64,000 bases of DNA, from NCBI GenBank assembly GCA_963815505.1, contig CAWFGU010000013.1:14634-78633 (forward strand), read 5' to 3'. A program made the position numbers and the translations under genes. The notes beneath the pieces were generated by a model. The model saw nothing but the letters and a program-made list of their open reading frames with translations, was not told the origin of the DNA and did no database searches. Of this stretch, positions 35,494-44,555 are shown one piece after another; position 1 is the stretch's first letter; the number at the start of each line of letters is the position of its first letter. The stretch is from CAXBBB01 sp963815505 (lineage in GTDB: Bacteria; Bacteroidota; Rhodothermia; Rhodothermales; BA12).

Positions 35494-37293
35494 GTGCGCA
35501 GATGGCTAGACGGTTTTGGTTTGGTAGTTTTCGCTGTGCTTCCCTCCTCCCCCCTTCCCGTTGCTTCCGGCTCACCGGACGACCGGGGCGCTATTTCCAG
35601 ACTGGGCGATACGCCGCGTCCGAAAGCCTATGCCGCGTTTCTAGTATTGGGCGGGGCGGCAGGCCTGATCGGCAACCTGAGCTTCACCCAGTACGGCTCG
35701 GTGTTCGGTATGATCGTCGACGTGTGGGCTTATCTCACAGCCATCGCGATGGGCATCGGGGTAATTGCTCTCCCTGTTATGGAGCGCCGGGCACGCACAA
35801 TGGGACTTCTGGTCTGCTACGTCGTCACGCTGATCGAGATGATCGGCATCGTCACGGATGCCGGTGATTACGCGCTTCTCTGGGTGTTCATCACAGCGAG
35901 CGTCACATCGGCGGCGCTGTCGTCGGTCGCGAGACGATGGTGGGAGCCGCTGCTCTATGGGCTGTTCGTCGTGGGCGTGCTGCGCTACCTCTTTGCGAGC
36001 GGACTGGTCGTTGAGGGCACGTCGGTGGCGGCGCGGGGCGTCTACATCGTCGGACTGGGGCACCTATTTCTGTCGGCGGCGATGAGCATCGCAACCTGGC
36101 TGCGCATCCAGACCGAGCAGCGGCTAAGCAAGGCGAGGCAGGCAGCCGAGGCGGCGAACGAGGCCAAGAGCGCGTTCCTGGCGACGATGAGCCACGAGAT
36201 CCGTACGCCGCTCAACGGCATCCTGGGCATGGCGGATATAATGGCGACGACGCGGCTCGACGGCGAGCAGGCCGAACTGTTGGACATCGTTCGCTCGTCG
36301 GCGGGCGTCTTGCAGACAGTCATCGACGACGTGCTCGACTTCTCCAAGCTCGACGCCGACGCCGTAGCGCTCGAGCGCGTCGCGTTCGATCCCGTCCAGA
36401 CTACGCGAGATGCGGTCGCCATCGTCGCCCAATCGGCAGACGCGCAGGGGCTCGAGCTGACCGTCGATGCTCCCGACCAGCCGACGCGAGTGATTGGCGA
36501 TCCGACGCGCGTGCGGCAAGTGCTGCTCAACCTGCTCTCGAACGCTGCCAAGTTTACCCACGAGGGCAGCGTCACGATCGACGTAGCACACGACGCCCCG
36601 ACCCAGACGCTGCGCTTGGCCGTGCGCGACACGGGCATCGGCATCGCGCCCGACAAGATTGCCACTCTGTTCGACGCCTTCACCCAGGCCGACGCCTCGA
36701 CGACGCGACGCTATGGCGGAACCGGGCTGGGCCTCGCCATATCGCGCAAACTGGCGCGTCTGATGGGTGGCGACATCGAGGTGACGAGTGTGGCCGATCA
36801 AGGCTCTACGTTCACGCTCCGGCTGCACGCCCCGGCCACTTCTGCTCCGCCGGATGCCACGCCGCAGCGCCCGGTCGTCCCCATCTTGCATCCCGATCCG
36901 TCGGGCGTGCGCGTACTCGTAGCCGAAGACAACGCGATCAACCGAAAAGTCGTCGCCCGCCTGCTCGGCCGGCTGGGCGTCGATGCCGATTTCGTTGAAG
37001 AGGGCAACGAGGCCGTCCGCGCGCTACACGAGGCGGCTACGGCTGACATGGCGTACCACGTAGTACTGATGGACGTGCAGATGCCGACGATGGATGGGTT
37101 GGAAGCGACGCGCCTGCTCCGCGCCCAACTGGCCGACGCGCACCAGCCGTACGTCGTCGCACTCACGGCGAACGTCTCGGACAGCGACCGCGCCGACGCC
37201 CTAGCAGCCGGATGCGACGACCACGTGGGCAAGCCTGTCCGCATCGCCGACCTGGAGCGCGTGCTGGCCGCGTCCGCCACTCGCGCAACCTGA
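35494..37293 (+). CDS. Membrane-bound hybrid histidine kinase with receiver domain
   Basis: A 599-residue hybrid kinase. Six predicted membrane helices occupy residues about 48-205 (for example AYAAFLVLGGAAGLIG, WAYLTAIAMGIGVIALPV, LLYGLFVVGVLRYLFA). HisKA follows, with the phospho-His in AFLATMSHEIRTPLNGILGM; HATPase with DPTRVRQVLLNLLSNAAKF, DTGIGI and YGGTGLGLAIS; then a C-terminal receiver domain (VLVAEDNAINRKVV) with the acceptor Asp in VVLMDVQMPTMDG and the Lys in DHVGKPVRI. The first codon used is GTG 35494; the true start could be slightly downstream. No response regulator partner is adjacent. It is divergent from the S9 peptidase. Confidence 0.9.
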   Translation: MRRWLDGFGLVVFAVLPSSPLPVASGSPDDRGAISRLGDTPRPKAYAAFLVLGGAAGLIGNLSFTQYGSVFGMIVDVWAYLTAIAMGIGVIALPVMERRARTMGLLVCYVVTLIEMIGIVTDAGDYALLWVFITASVTSAALSSVARRWWEPLLYGLFVVGVLRYLFASGLVVEGTSVAARGVYIVGLGHLFLSAAMSIATWLRIQTEQRLSKARQAAEAANEAKSAFLATMSHEIRTPLNGILGMADIMATTRLDGEQAELLDIVRSSAGVLQTVIDDVLDFSKLDADAVALERVAFDPVQTTRDAVAIVAQSADAQGLELTVDAPDQPTRVIGDPTRVRQVLLNLLSNAAKFTHEGSVTIDVAHDAPTQTLRLAVRDTGIGIAPDKIATLFDAFTQADASTTRRYGGTGLGLAISRKLARLMGGDIEVTSVADQGSTFTLRLHAPATSAPPDATPQRPVVPILHPDPSGVRVLVAEDNAINRKVVARLLGRLGVDADFVEEGNEAVRALHEAATADMAYHVVLMDVQMPTMDGLEATRLLRAQLADAHQPYVVALTANVSDSDRADALAAGCDDHVGKPVRIADLERVLAASATRAT

Positions 37294-37336
37294 GCCAGCC
37301 TGGGCGCGTCTCCTCGTCTCCCCACCGAGAGAACCG

Positions 37337-38260
37337 ATGGCGCATCCCGACTGGCCCTCCCTCCCGCTCGCCGACTGGCGCGACACCTACGCCACACTCC
37401 ACCGCTGGACGCAGATCGTCGGCAAGGTCCGGCTGGCTCGGATGCCGTGGATCAACCACTCGTGGCACGTCCCACTCTACGTCACCACGCGCGGCATGAC
37501 GACTGGCCCGATGCCGCATGGCGCACGCACGTTCGCCATCGCTTTCGATTTCTGCGCGCACCGTCTCACCGTCGATGTCAGCAGCGGATCGCAGCGCACG
37601 TTTGGCCTCGAACCGATGAGCGTCGCTCGGTTTTACGCGCAGGTGCAACGGCTGCTGGCGGATCTCGACCTCCATACGCCGATCTGGCCCATTCCCGTAG
37701 AGATCGCCGACGACGCTGCCGCCTTCCAGGATGACCACGAGCACGCGAGCTACGACGCGGACGCCTCCCATCGGCTGTGGCAGATCCTGGTCCAGGCCGA
37801 TCGAGTGTTCACCGACTTCCGTGCCCGCTTCGTCGGCAAGGTCAGCCCCGTCCATTTCTTCTGGGGCGCGTTCGACCTGGCCGTAACGCGTTTCTCGGGC
37901 CGGACGGCACCTCCGCATCCTGGTGGCGCGCCCAAACTGGCCGACCGCGTGATGCGCGAAGCCTATTCCCACGAGGTCAGCAGCGCCGGATTTTGGCCTG
38001 GCGAGGGAGTCGGAGAGCCGATGTTTTACAGCTACGCCTACCCCGAACCCAAGGGCTACTCGCGCGCCGATGTGCAACCCGACGCAGCCTACTATCATGC
38101 CGAATTAGGCGAGTTCGTGCTCCCCTACGATGCCGTCCGCATGTCCGCCGCCCCCGACACGACCCTGATGGCGTTTCTCGAAACCACCTACACCGCTGCC
38201 GCTGACCTGGCCGATTGGGACCGCGATAGGCTGGAGGCGCGCGACCTACCTCCGACCTGA
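37337..38260 (+). CDS. DUF5996 family protein
   Basis: A 307-residue soluble protein of the DUF5996 family, of unknown function. Recognisable blocks are WPSLPLADWRDTYATLHRWTQIVGKVRLA, PWINHSWHVPLYVTTRGMTT, FDFCAHRLTV, and the C-terminal SPVHFFWGAFDLAVTRFSGR and REAYSHEVSSAGFWPG with EPMFYSYAYPEP. Many conserved Trp and His residues suggest a small-molecule binding site, but no reaction is known to me. It starts 43 bases after the hybrid kinase, on the same strand. Confidence 0.88.
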   Translation: MAHPDWPSLPLADWRDTYATLHRWTQIVGKVRLARMPWINHSWHVPLYVTTRGMTTGPMPHGARTFAIAFDFCAHRLTVDVSSGSQRTFGLEPMSVARFYAQVQRLLADLDLHTPIWPIPVEIADDAAAFQDDHEHASYDADASHRLWQILVQADRVFTDFRARFVGKVSPVHFFWGAFDLAVTRFSGRTAPPHPGGAPKLADRVMREAYSHEVSSAGFWPGEGVGEPMFYSYAYPEPKGYSRADVQPDAAYYHAELGEFVLPYDAVRMSAAPDTTLMAFLETTYTAAADLADWDRDRLEARDLPPT

Positions 38261-38303
38261 ATGGTTTACGTTGTAGCTTGACCAACCCGCACTCCGCAAC
38301 GCC

Positions 38304-38678
38304 ATGCTCGACGATCTCACCACGTGGTTTTTCGGGTTGGGTGAAGCGTACGGCGTCGACCCGCTGATCTTTGGAGCGATCTACGTCGGCGCGATTCCGC
38401 TGTTTGCGCTGTCTGTCGCGTGGCTGGTGCGCAACGTGCGGCAGAAGAAGAGTCCGGTCGTTCCCGCATTGGCTGCCGGTGTGTGCTTCGTCTCGGCGTA
38501 CGTGTACCTGCTCGTCGCGGGCGAGAACGTGCCGCTGTGGGTGTACGGAGCCGTCGTGATCCTCGTCGTTGGGGGCGCGTGGTCGGCGGTCCGGTCGGTG
38601 CGGGGCAAGATCGCGGCGGCGAAGACGGAAGATGCCGGTGATGCAACGCCCGGCGTGGACGCGTCAGGCGTCGTTTGA
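38304..38678 (+). CDS. Small three-helix membrane protein, unknown
   Basis: A 124-residue protein with three predicted membrane helices (LIFGAIYVGAIPLFALSVAWL, VVPALAAGVCFVSAYVYLLVA, LWVYGAVVILVVGGAWSAV) and an Ala/Asp-rich C-terminus. It starts 43 bases after the DUF5996 gene, so may be in the same operon. Its 3' end overlaps the convergent GNAT gene by 15 bases. I do not recognise the family. Confidence 0.7.
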   Translation: MLDDLTTWFFGLGEAYGVDPLIFGAIYVGAIPLFALSVAWLVRNVRQKKSPVVPALAAGVCFVSAYVYLLVAGENVPLWVYGAVVILVVGGAWSAVRSVRGKIAAAKTEDAGDATPGVDASGVV

Positions 38679-39215
38679 GAGGCGCAGCACTTCGTCCGTA
38701 GGTTGGTAGGACTCGCCATAGAACTCGTCGTCGCGCCACGTGTGGACGTGCTCGTAGATCGCCTTCATGTGCGCGTACACCTGATCGTCGGTCGTGTCGG
38801 GGTCGGGCGACCAGTAGAGGATTTCGAGCGGATTGACCTGGCCCGTCGCAATCGAGCGGCGGCGGTAGCTGACGCGGTCGGCGCGCAGAAAACCTTCGCG
38901 CGAGTAGAAGCGGTGGCGTTTGACCGTGTCGGTGTCCTTGTAGTCCTCGGGCTCGACCTCGAGCAAGATCGGTTTGCCGATGGCCTTGAGCTGGTCGAGC
39001 AGCTTTCGCCCCATGCCCATGCCGCGCGCCTCCTTGGCGACGAGCAGGTAATCGACGAACACGAAGTCGGTCCCTTCGACGTAGAGCAGCACGTGATACT
39101 TGTCGTGGTCCATCCTATACACATCGGCCCGCTCGTCGATCAGCGCTTCCAAGTGCTCCTTCGACTTCATCTCTTCGATGGGGAAGTAGGTGCTGAGTTT
39201 GTCGTACCAGGACAT
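38664..39215 (-). CDS. GNAT family N-acetyltransferase
   Basis: A 183-residue GNAT protein. The acetyl-CoA-binding signature is in KEARGMGMGRKLLDQLKA (R/Q-x-x-G-x-G/A pattern), preceded by the strand VFVDYLLVAKEA. The downstream KRHRFYSREGFLRAD resembles the typical GF-containing motif. The C-terminus adds about 60 residues with WSPDPDTTDDQVYAHMKAIYEHVHTW. Substrate unknown. It starts 177 bases beyond (on the minus strand, downstream of) the acyl-CoA dehydrogenase gene and is separated from it by a terminator. Confidence 0.85.
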   Translation of the reverse strand: MSWYDKLSTYFPIEEMKSKEHLEALIDERADVYRMDHDKYHVLLYVEGTDFVFVDYLLVAKEARGMGMGRKLLDQLKAIGKPILLEVEPEDYKDTDTVKRHRFYSREGFLRADRVSYRRRSIATGQVNPLEILYWSPDPDTTDDQVYAHMKAIYEHVHTWRDDEFYGESYQPTDEVLRLSNDA

Positions 39216-39336
39216 GGGCTGAGGGCGGATGCTTCGGAGGAACTGGGCGGGGTAACACGGACCAGGCGGCGTATTGTTGGCACAGCGCGCGTGAGCGGTC
39301 GAGCAAGACGAGGTGAAGTAGAGGCCCGAACGAAAA

Positions 39337-39367
39337 AGCCTGCCAGGACACGGAGACCTGGCAGGCT
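39337..39367 (-). terminator. Intrinsic terminator after acyl-CoA dehydrogenase gene
   Basis: An 11-bp stem AGCCTGCCAGG / CCTGGCAGGCT with a 9-base loop, followed on the minus strand by TTTTT. It lies 25 bases after the stop at 39392 and belongs to the CCTGnCAGG hairpin group. Confidence 0.88.
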
Positions 39368-39391
39368 AGAAATCGAAGCAGTCGTACAGGC

Positions 39392-40951
39392 TTACGCCGG
39401 TCGAACGCGGGCAAGCCAGTCGGGCGCCGACGCATCTTCTACGAGCGACACCGCTTTGGTGCGGTACGTTTCGAGCATACCCCTCACGTCGGCGCGCATC
39501 TGTTCGAGCGCGTTGGCGATCAGCTCGGCGTCGTAGCCTCGCTCGCCCATCTCGATCGTCATCTCCATCGACACGATCCGGCTGATGGCCTTGCCCAAGT
39601 CGACGAGTTTGCGCTGCGGCATCTTCCAGTCCACGTCGAAGTCGAGCAGGTCGCCGAACATAGTGGCAGCGCGTGCGGTCGTGGGTTCGCGTCTCAGGTA
39701 GTCGCCCAGGCCCTCGCTCTTCATCTTGCGCATCGCCTTAGCGACCGTCTCGGTGATCTGCTGGTAGAGGATGTCGTTCGAGCCCTCGAAAATCTGGAAC
39801 GGTCGGCTGTCGACGGTGGCGCGCCCGGCCAGGTGATCGCTGCGATAGCCCTGCCCGCCCATCAGCTGGAGGAAAGACTGCGAGGCATCCTGCATCCAGT
39901 CGGTCACGCTGGTTTTGAACGCATTGGCCTTCATGCCCACGCGCGTCAGGTCGAGGTCGACGCCCGCGTTCTCGGACGTGTCGAGACAGAGCGCGGCGCA
40001 CGAGGTGATCTGGGCCTGGATGCGGGCCAGACGCGCGCGCACCTGGTCGTAGTCGATCAGCGACGTGCCGCCGACCATCCGCTCGCGGCAGTGCGCGCTG
40101 GCCTCGTCGAAGATGCGGCGCAGGAACCCCATGCCCATGCCGGGAAACTGCAAGCGGCTGCGGTGGAGCAGGTCGAGCATCATCTTGACGCCCGTCGACT
40201 CGGGCTCGAGCTTGGCGCTGGCCGGGACGCGCACGTCGACGCGGTTGCGACCGTACGGCAGCAGGCGAAGACCCAGGTTGGGATAGACCTCCTCGACCTC
40301 GACATGCTGCCCGGCCTGAGTCTGATCGACGACGAAGAAGTCCACGTCGCGGCGCAGGCTTCCGTCGGCGTTCTGGCCACGCGCCGTCATCAGCCAATAG
40401 TCGGCGATGCCGGTCAGCCCGGCCCAGTGCTTGGTGCCGTCGATGTGGTAGCCGCCCGCCGCGCTCTGCGTCCAACTCGTCTGCATCGCGAGCGCGTCGC
40501 TGCCATAACCGGGCTCGGTAATCATCAGTCCGCCCAGGCGCTTGTGCTTCAAGAAGCCCTCGAACGTGCGGCCCTTGACCTCGTCACCGCCGTACTTGCC
40601 CACGGGCTGCAAGAACAACGCACCGTTGATACCGACCATCAGCGTCAGAGCCAGCGAGTGATAACCCGTCGCCTCCAGCACGGCCTGCCCTTCGGCGATG
40701 GCTCCGCCGCGCCCGCCGTAGGCTTCGGGGATATAGACCGACAGCGGATCCGTTTCGCGCACGCCGCTCAGCACGTACGACGGCAGCGCACGCGACTCGT
40801 CCATGCGGTCGGCGTTGGCGCGCGTAGCGAACAGATGGGCCAAGCGCTCTCGGTAGCTACTCAGAAAGACGTCGAACGATTGCCGCGTGCGGACGGTGCC
40901 GTTGGCAGACGGTGCGGCGGGGCGCGACGGGGCGAGGGGAGCAGCGCTCAT
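39392..40951 (-). CDS. Acyl-CoA dehydrogenase family protein
   Basis: A 519-residue flavoprotein of the acyl-CoA dehydrogenase superfamily. N-terminal helical domain; then the beta-domain with ITEPGYGSDALAMQTSW and GTKHWAGLTGIADYWLMTAR, and the C-terminal helical domain with MGGQGYRSDHLAGRATVDSRPFQIFEGSNDILYQQIT, the usual (R/G)-x-x-x-I-x-E-G-(T/S) region. It oxidises an acyl-CoA or related thioester with FAD; the chain length is unknown. The start ATG 40951 was chosen over an upstream in-frame ATG (41077), whose extra residues look like leader sequence. Monocistronic with its own terminator. Confidence 0.92.
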   Translation of the reverse strand: MSAAPLAPSRPAAPSANGTVRTRQSFDVFLSSYRERLAHLFATRANADRMDESRALPSYVLSGVRETDPLSVYIPEAYGGRGGAIAEGQAVLEATGYHSLALTLMVGINGALFLQPVGKYGGDEVKGRTFEGFLKHKRLGGLMITEPGYGSDALAMQTSWTQSAAGGYHIDGTKHWAGLTGIADYWLMTARGQNADGSLRRDVDFFVVDQTQAGQHVEVEEVYPNLGLRLLPYGRNRVDVRVPASAKLEPESTGVKMMLDLLHRSRLQFPGMGMGFLRRIFDEASAHCRERMVGGTSLIDYDQVRARLARIQAQITSCAALCLDTSENAGVDLDLTRVGMKANAFKTSVTDWMQDASQSFLQLMGGQGYRSDHLAGRATVDSRPFQIFEGSNDILYQQITETVAKAMRKMKSEGLGDYLRREPTTARAATMFGDLLDFDVDWKMPQRKLVDLGKAISRIVSMEMTIEMGERGYDAELIANALEQMRADVRGMLETYRTKAVSLVEDASAPDWLARVRPA

Positions 40952-41156
40952 GAGGGACGGTCGGAGTTGAAAAACGGAGTTCAGATTACGCTCGTGTCCC
41001 CCAGCGCGATCCCACTCGTTCCGTGACACATCCTTTTGCGCGTTAGACCGGTCATACAAAGATGTGATGGATCGCACAAATGGACGATAGTGTGCACGTC
41101 CGGCTTCATTGCACTGCTACTCTGCCGATAGCAAACCTCATCAGTTTCCGTGTGCC

Positions 41157-43745
41157 ATGTCGTCCCCTCCCGACTTCCGTTTCCCTGACTTCGAAGTAGA
41201 CCGAAGAGGCCGTCTCACGCACGTCGGTCCCGGCGTCGAGCGTGCGACGGGTCGAGCGGCGAGCGAGATCGAAGGGCGCTGGGTAGGACGGCTGCTGCAT
41301 ACCCGTCATGTGGCCGGACTGCAAACGCAGATCGAGATGCGGCGCGATCACCCTGCCGACTGGCACCGGTTTGACTTCCACCTAAACCATGCGGACGGCG
41401 CGCACCGCTTGGTGACGCTCGAGACCCGCCTGAGCTTCGACTCTGTTGGGCGCTTCACCGGAGCGACGGGCCGCGTCGTGCACGCTTCCGACGACGCACA
41501 ACAGGCCGACGCCGACTTCTTTGGCGGACTGGCCGCGCGCTATGCGGGAGACAGCGTCATCGTGACCGAGGCCGAGCCGATGAGCCGCCCCGGCCCCCGC
41601 ATCCTCTACGTCAACGAGGCCGTTTGCAAGGCGAGCGGCTACACGCGCGATGAGTTGATCGGACAGACGCCGCGGATTTTCCAGGGTCCCGACACCGACC
41701 GAGCCGCGCTCGGCCGCATCCGCCACGCGCTGCACCGCTGGGAGCCGGTGACCGAAGAGTTGTGCAACTACCGCAAGGACGGATCGCGCTTCTGGGTCGA
41801 ACTCTCGATCACGCCCGTCGCCGACTCGGGCGGATACTACACGCACTGGGTGGCCGTGCAACGCGACATCTCGGAGCGAAAAAGGCTGGAGGAGGAGCTA
41901 CAGGCTACACAGACGCGCTTCCAGGATTTGGTGGTCAATCTCCCTGCTGCCGTCTACCGCCGTTTACCCGACGCAGGAGGAACGGCTCTCTACCTGAGCG
42001 AGCGGTTCACCGAACTCACGGGGCATCCGCTTGCAGGATTCGACGGCGCGGGGGGAGAATCGCTGACGCAGCTCCTACACCCTGATGATGTGCGCCCAAC
42101 GATACATCAGATCCGTCAGTCCATACGCACGAGCAGTGGCTACGACCTGACCTACCGTGCGCGTCACGTGGACGGCTCCTACCGATGGGTCAACGACAAA
42201 GGGCGTCCCAAGATGGACGACAGCGGACGCGTGGTGCACATGGATGGCGTCCTCTTCGACGTGACGGACCGCGTGCTCGCTGACGAGCGTCTGCGGATAC
42301 TCGAAGCCGCCGTCCAGGATGCGACCGAGTCGATCCTCATCACGGATGCCACACCGCGCGGCGAAATCGTGTTCGCCAACCAGGGCTTCGAGCGGATGAC
42401 GGGCTACTCCGCCGAGGACGTGATCGGCCAAACGCCCCGCCTGCTCCAAGGCCCCGACACCGACCCGGCCGTCATCGACCGGCTGCGCGCCAACCTGCGC
42501 GACGGCGACAACTTCTTCGGTGAGACGATCAACTACCGCAAGGATGGCATGCCCTTCGACATCGAGTGGTCGATCAGTTCGGTTGCCGATGCCTCTGGTG
42601 CGACAGCGCATTACGTCGCGGTTCAGCGCGACATTACCATGCGCAAACGTACCGAACGGCGTCTGCGCGTACTCGAGAAAGCAGTCGAGGGTGCTCAAGA
42701 TGCTGTCCTGATCGCGCGGACGAGAAGCGGTACGCTGCCCGTGACGACGTACGTCAACACCGCATTCCGCACGATGAACGGCTTCTCGCCCGGCGAACTG
42801 GTCGGCAAGGCAATACGCCTGCCGACCGGCCCGAACACCGATTCCGACCAGCTGGAGCGCCTGCACCATCTGTTTGCGACAGGCACCGCCGGAACCGTTG
42901 AGGGAGCAACGTATCGAAAAGATGGCTCTGAAATGTGGTCCGAGGTCAGCCTTGCGCCTGTCGTCATTGACGAGGACACCTACTGGGTCGTCATTCAGCG
43001 CGACGTGACGCACATGCGGCGCTTCGAGGCCGAACGCGAGGCCCGGTTGCGCGCCGAGCAGATGGTGCGCGCCAAGAGCGTCTTCTTCGACAACCTCAGC
43101 CACGAGATTCGCACCCCGCTGACGGCCATCCTGGGCGCCGCCGACGTTCTCGCTTCAGAAGTGCCGCCGGACCAGTACGAGTTCGCCGAGATGGTCCAGC
43201 AAGGCGGCGAGCGGCTGCTCTATACGCTCGACTCGTTCCTCGACCTGGCCCGCCTCGAGAGCAGCCGCGAAGAAGTCGATCGCGCAGAAGTGGCCTTGGC
43301 TCCACTCGTCGAGACAATCGTGAGAACGCACCGGCCGTCCGCCGTTCGCAAGGGCGTCGCACTCACCGTTCACTGCCCTGTTGACCTGTACGCCCACACC
43401 GACGGCCCCACCCTGAGCAGCGCTCTGGGCCACGTCGTCGGCAATGCCGTCAAGTTTACCGATAGGGGAAGCATCACCGTCGACGTGGAGAAAAACCGCG
43501 ATCACGTCGCGATCCGCGTGCGCGACACCGGTGTCGGCATTTCGCCCGACTTCATACCCCGCCTATTCGATGAGTTTGCCCAGGAGTCGGACGGGTTGGC
43601 CCGGACGCACGAAGGCAACGGCTTAGGCTTGACAATCGCTCACCGCCTCGTCGGTCGAATAGGTGGCGGCATAGATGTGGAGAGTGTCGAAGAAGAAGGG
43701 AGCACATTCACTATTGCCTTTCCAGCCGAGCCGACGAGCAGGTAG
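41157..43745 (+). CDS. Multi-PAS sensor histidine kinase with LOV-like domains
   Basis: An 862-residue soluble kinase. Five PAS modules precede the kinase core: one at residues about 1-120, a LOV-like PAS (about 130-250, GYTRDELIGQTPRIFQGPDTD), a PAS with PAC (about 260-375, LPAAVYRRLPD...RYRWVNDKG), a second LOV-like PAS (about 385-500, GYSAEDVIGQTPRLLQGPDTD) and a third (about 510-625, GPNTD). HisKA has FFDNLSHEIRTPLTAILGA; HATPase has DTGVGISP and HEGNGLGLTIAHRL. The LOV-like domains carry QTPR where photoactive LOV domains have NCRF, so no flavin-cysteine adduct is possible. Start ATG 41157 was chosen for the PAS N-terminus. No receiver domain or partner regulator is adjacent. Confidence 0.9.
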   Translation: MSSPPDFRFPDFEVDRRGRLTHVGPGVERATGRAASEIEGRWVGRLLHTRHVAGLQTQIEMRRDHPADWHRFDFHLNHADGAHRLVTLETRLSFDSVGRFTGATGRVVHASDDAQQADADFFGGLAARYAGDSVIVTEAEPMSRPGPRILYVNEAVCKASGYTRDELIGQTPRIFQGPDTDRAALGRIRHALHRWEPVTEELCNYRKDGSRFWVELSITPVADSGGYYTHWVAVQRDISERKRLEEELQATQTRFQDLVVNLPAAVYRRLPDAGGTALYLSERFTELTGHPLAGFDGAGGESLTQLLHPDDVRPTIHQIRQSIRTSSGYDLTYRARHVDGSYRWVNDKGRPKMDDSGRVVHMDGVLFDVTDRVLADERLRILEAAVQDATESILITDATPRGEIVFANQGFERMTGYSAEDVIGQTPRLLQGPDTDPAVIDRLRANLRDGDNFFGETINYRKDGMPFDIEWSISSVADASGATAHYVAVQRDITMRKRTERRLRVLEKAVEGAQDAVLIARTRSGTLPVTTYVNTAFRTMNGFSPGELVGKAIRLPTGPNTDSDQLERLHHLFATGTAGTVEGATYRKDGSEMWSEVSLAPVVIDEDTYWVVIQRDVTHMRRFEAEREARLRAEQMVRAKSVFFDNLSHEIRTPLTAILGAADVLASEVPPDQYEFAEMVQQGGERLLYTLDSFLDLARLESSREEVDRAEVALAPLVETIVRTHRPSAVRKGVALTVHCPVDLYAHTDGPTLSSALGHVVGNAVKFTDRGSITVDVEKNRDHVAIRVRDTGVGISPDFIPRLFDEFAQESDGLARTHEGNGLGLTIAHRLVGRIGGGIDVESVEEEGSTFTIAFPAEPTSR

Positions 43746-43754
43746 CTTAGGCGA

Positions 43755-44468
43755 ATGACCCGCTCGCTGCGCCCGTTCATCGCCCTCTTGCTACTCGCCG
43801 TGCTGCCCGGCTGCGTAACACACGTTCCGATGAGTCTTACCAGCGGACTACGTGGCGCGTCTGACGCAGGCATCCAACTCGCCGCCGAGTCCAATGGCGC
43901 TCCGTTTGCGCTCCCGACTCGCACGCTGATCGTTCCACCGAGCGACGGATGTGTCTTCGGTGGTGGAACGGATTGCGGAGGTGAGGAAGTGCAGCGCGCC
44001 ACGTTTCGGAGCCAAAACGGTGGAGTCGGTCTCCACCTGACACGATGGAACGACGATGCTGGCGTCGGCTTCTCGACGACTATCGGCGCCGGGGTGTTGG
44101 GTGCCGACCTCACGCTTCGCCCCTTCGGGCAGACGTACCTGACGGCGTCGCACTCGTTTCACGGAGGGTCGAGCGTCTTGGTCTCCCAGCGCGTTCTCGA
44201 CACCGGATGGGCGACGATAGCCGTGGGCACGGGCTACGAGCGCAAGCACTACGTGTATACCTTTTCGCCATCGCGATATACCTTCGAATTCGTCGGCCCA
44301 ACGCGGACGCGCTTCGTGGACGTCGTCGGCCTTCGAGGCGTGGTAGCATTTCAAGGCATCGAGCAGCCACGCGGCACGATCAAAGGCGCCCTCCACCTCC
44401 ACGCGGGCTACGCTCCGGCGCACGGGCAGATGCTGATCCGCTTCGGCATATCGTTAGGCGTATTCTGA
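43755..44468 (+). CDS. Lipoprotein, probable small beta-barrel, unknown family
   Basis: A 237-residue exported protein. Signal sequence MTRSLRPFIALLLLAVLPGC has a lipobox-like LPGC. The rest alternates glycine-rich beta strands (GVGLHLTRWNDDAGVGFSTT, LTLRPFGQTYLTASHSF, ATIAVGTGYERKHYVY) and ends with ...MLIRFGISLGVF, resembling an outer-membrane beta-barrel strand ending in Phe. It starts 9 bases after the multi-PAS kinase stop. Function unknown. Confidence 0.7.
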   Translation: MTRSLRPFIALLLLAVLPGCVTHVPMSLTSGLRGASDAGIQLAAESNGAPFALPTRTLIVPPSDGCVFGGGTDCGGEEVQRATFRSQNGGVGLHLTRWNDDAGVGFSTTIGAGVLGADLTLRPFGQTYLTASHSFHGGSSVLVSQRVLDTGWATIAVGTGYERKHYVYTFSPSRYTFEFVGPTRTRFVDVVGLRGVVAFQGIEQPRGTIKGALHLHAGYAPAHGQMLIRFGISLGVF

Positions 44469-44555
44469 GGTCGGGCTGAACGTGCCACGCGTAACGAGGC
44501 CGATGGAATAGCTGCGCCACTCGTTCGGCAGCCGTCCTCAGGCGTGTCACGGACC

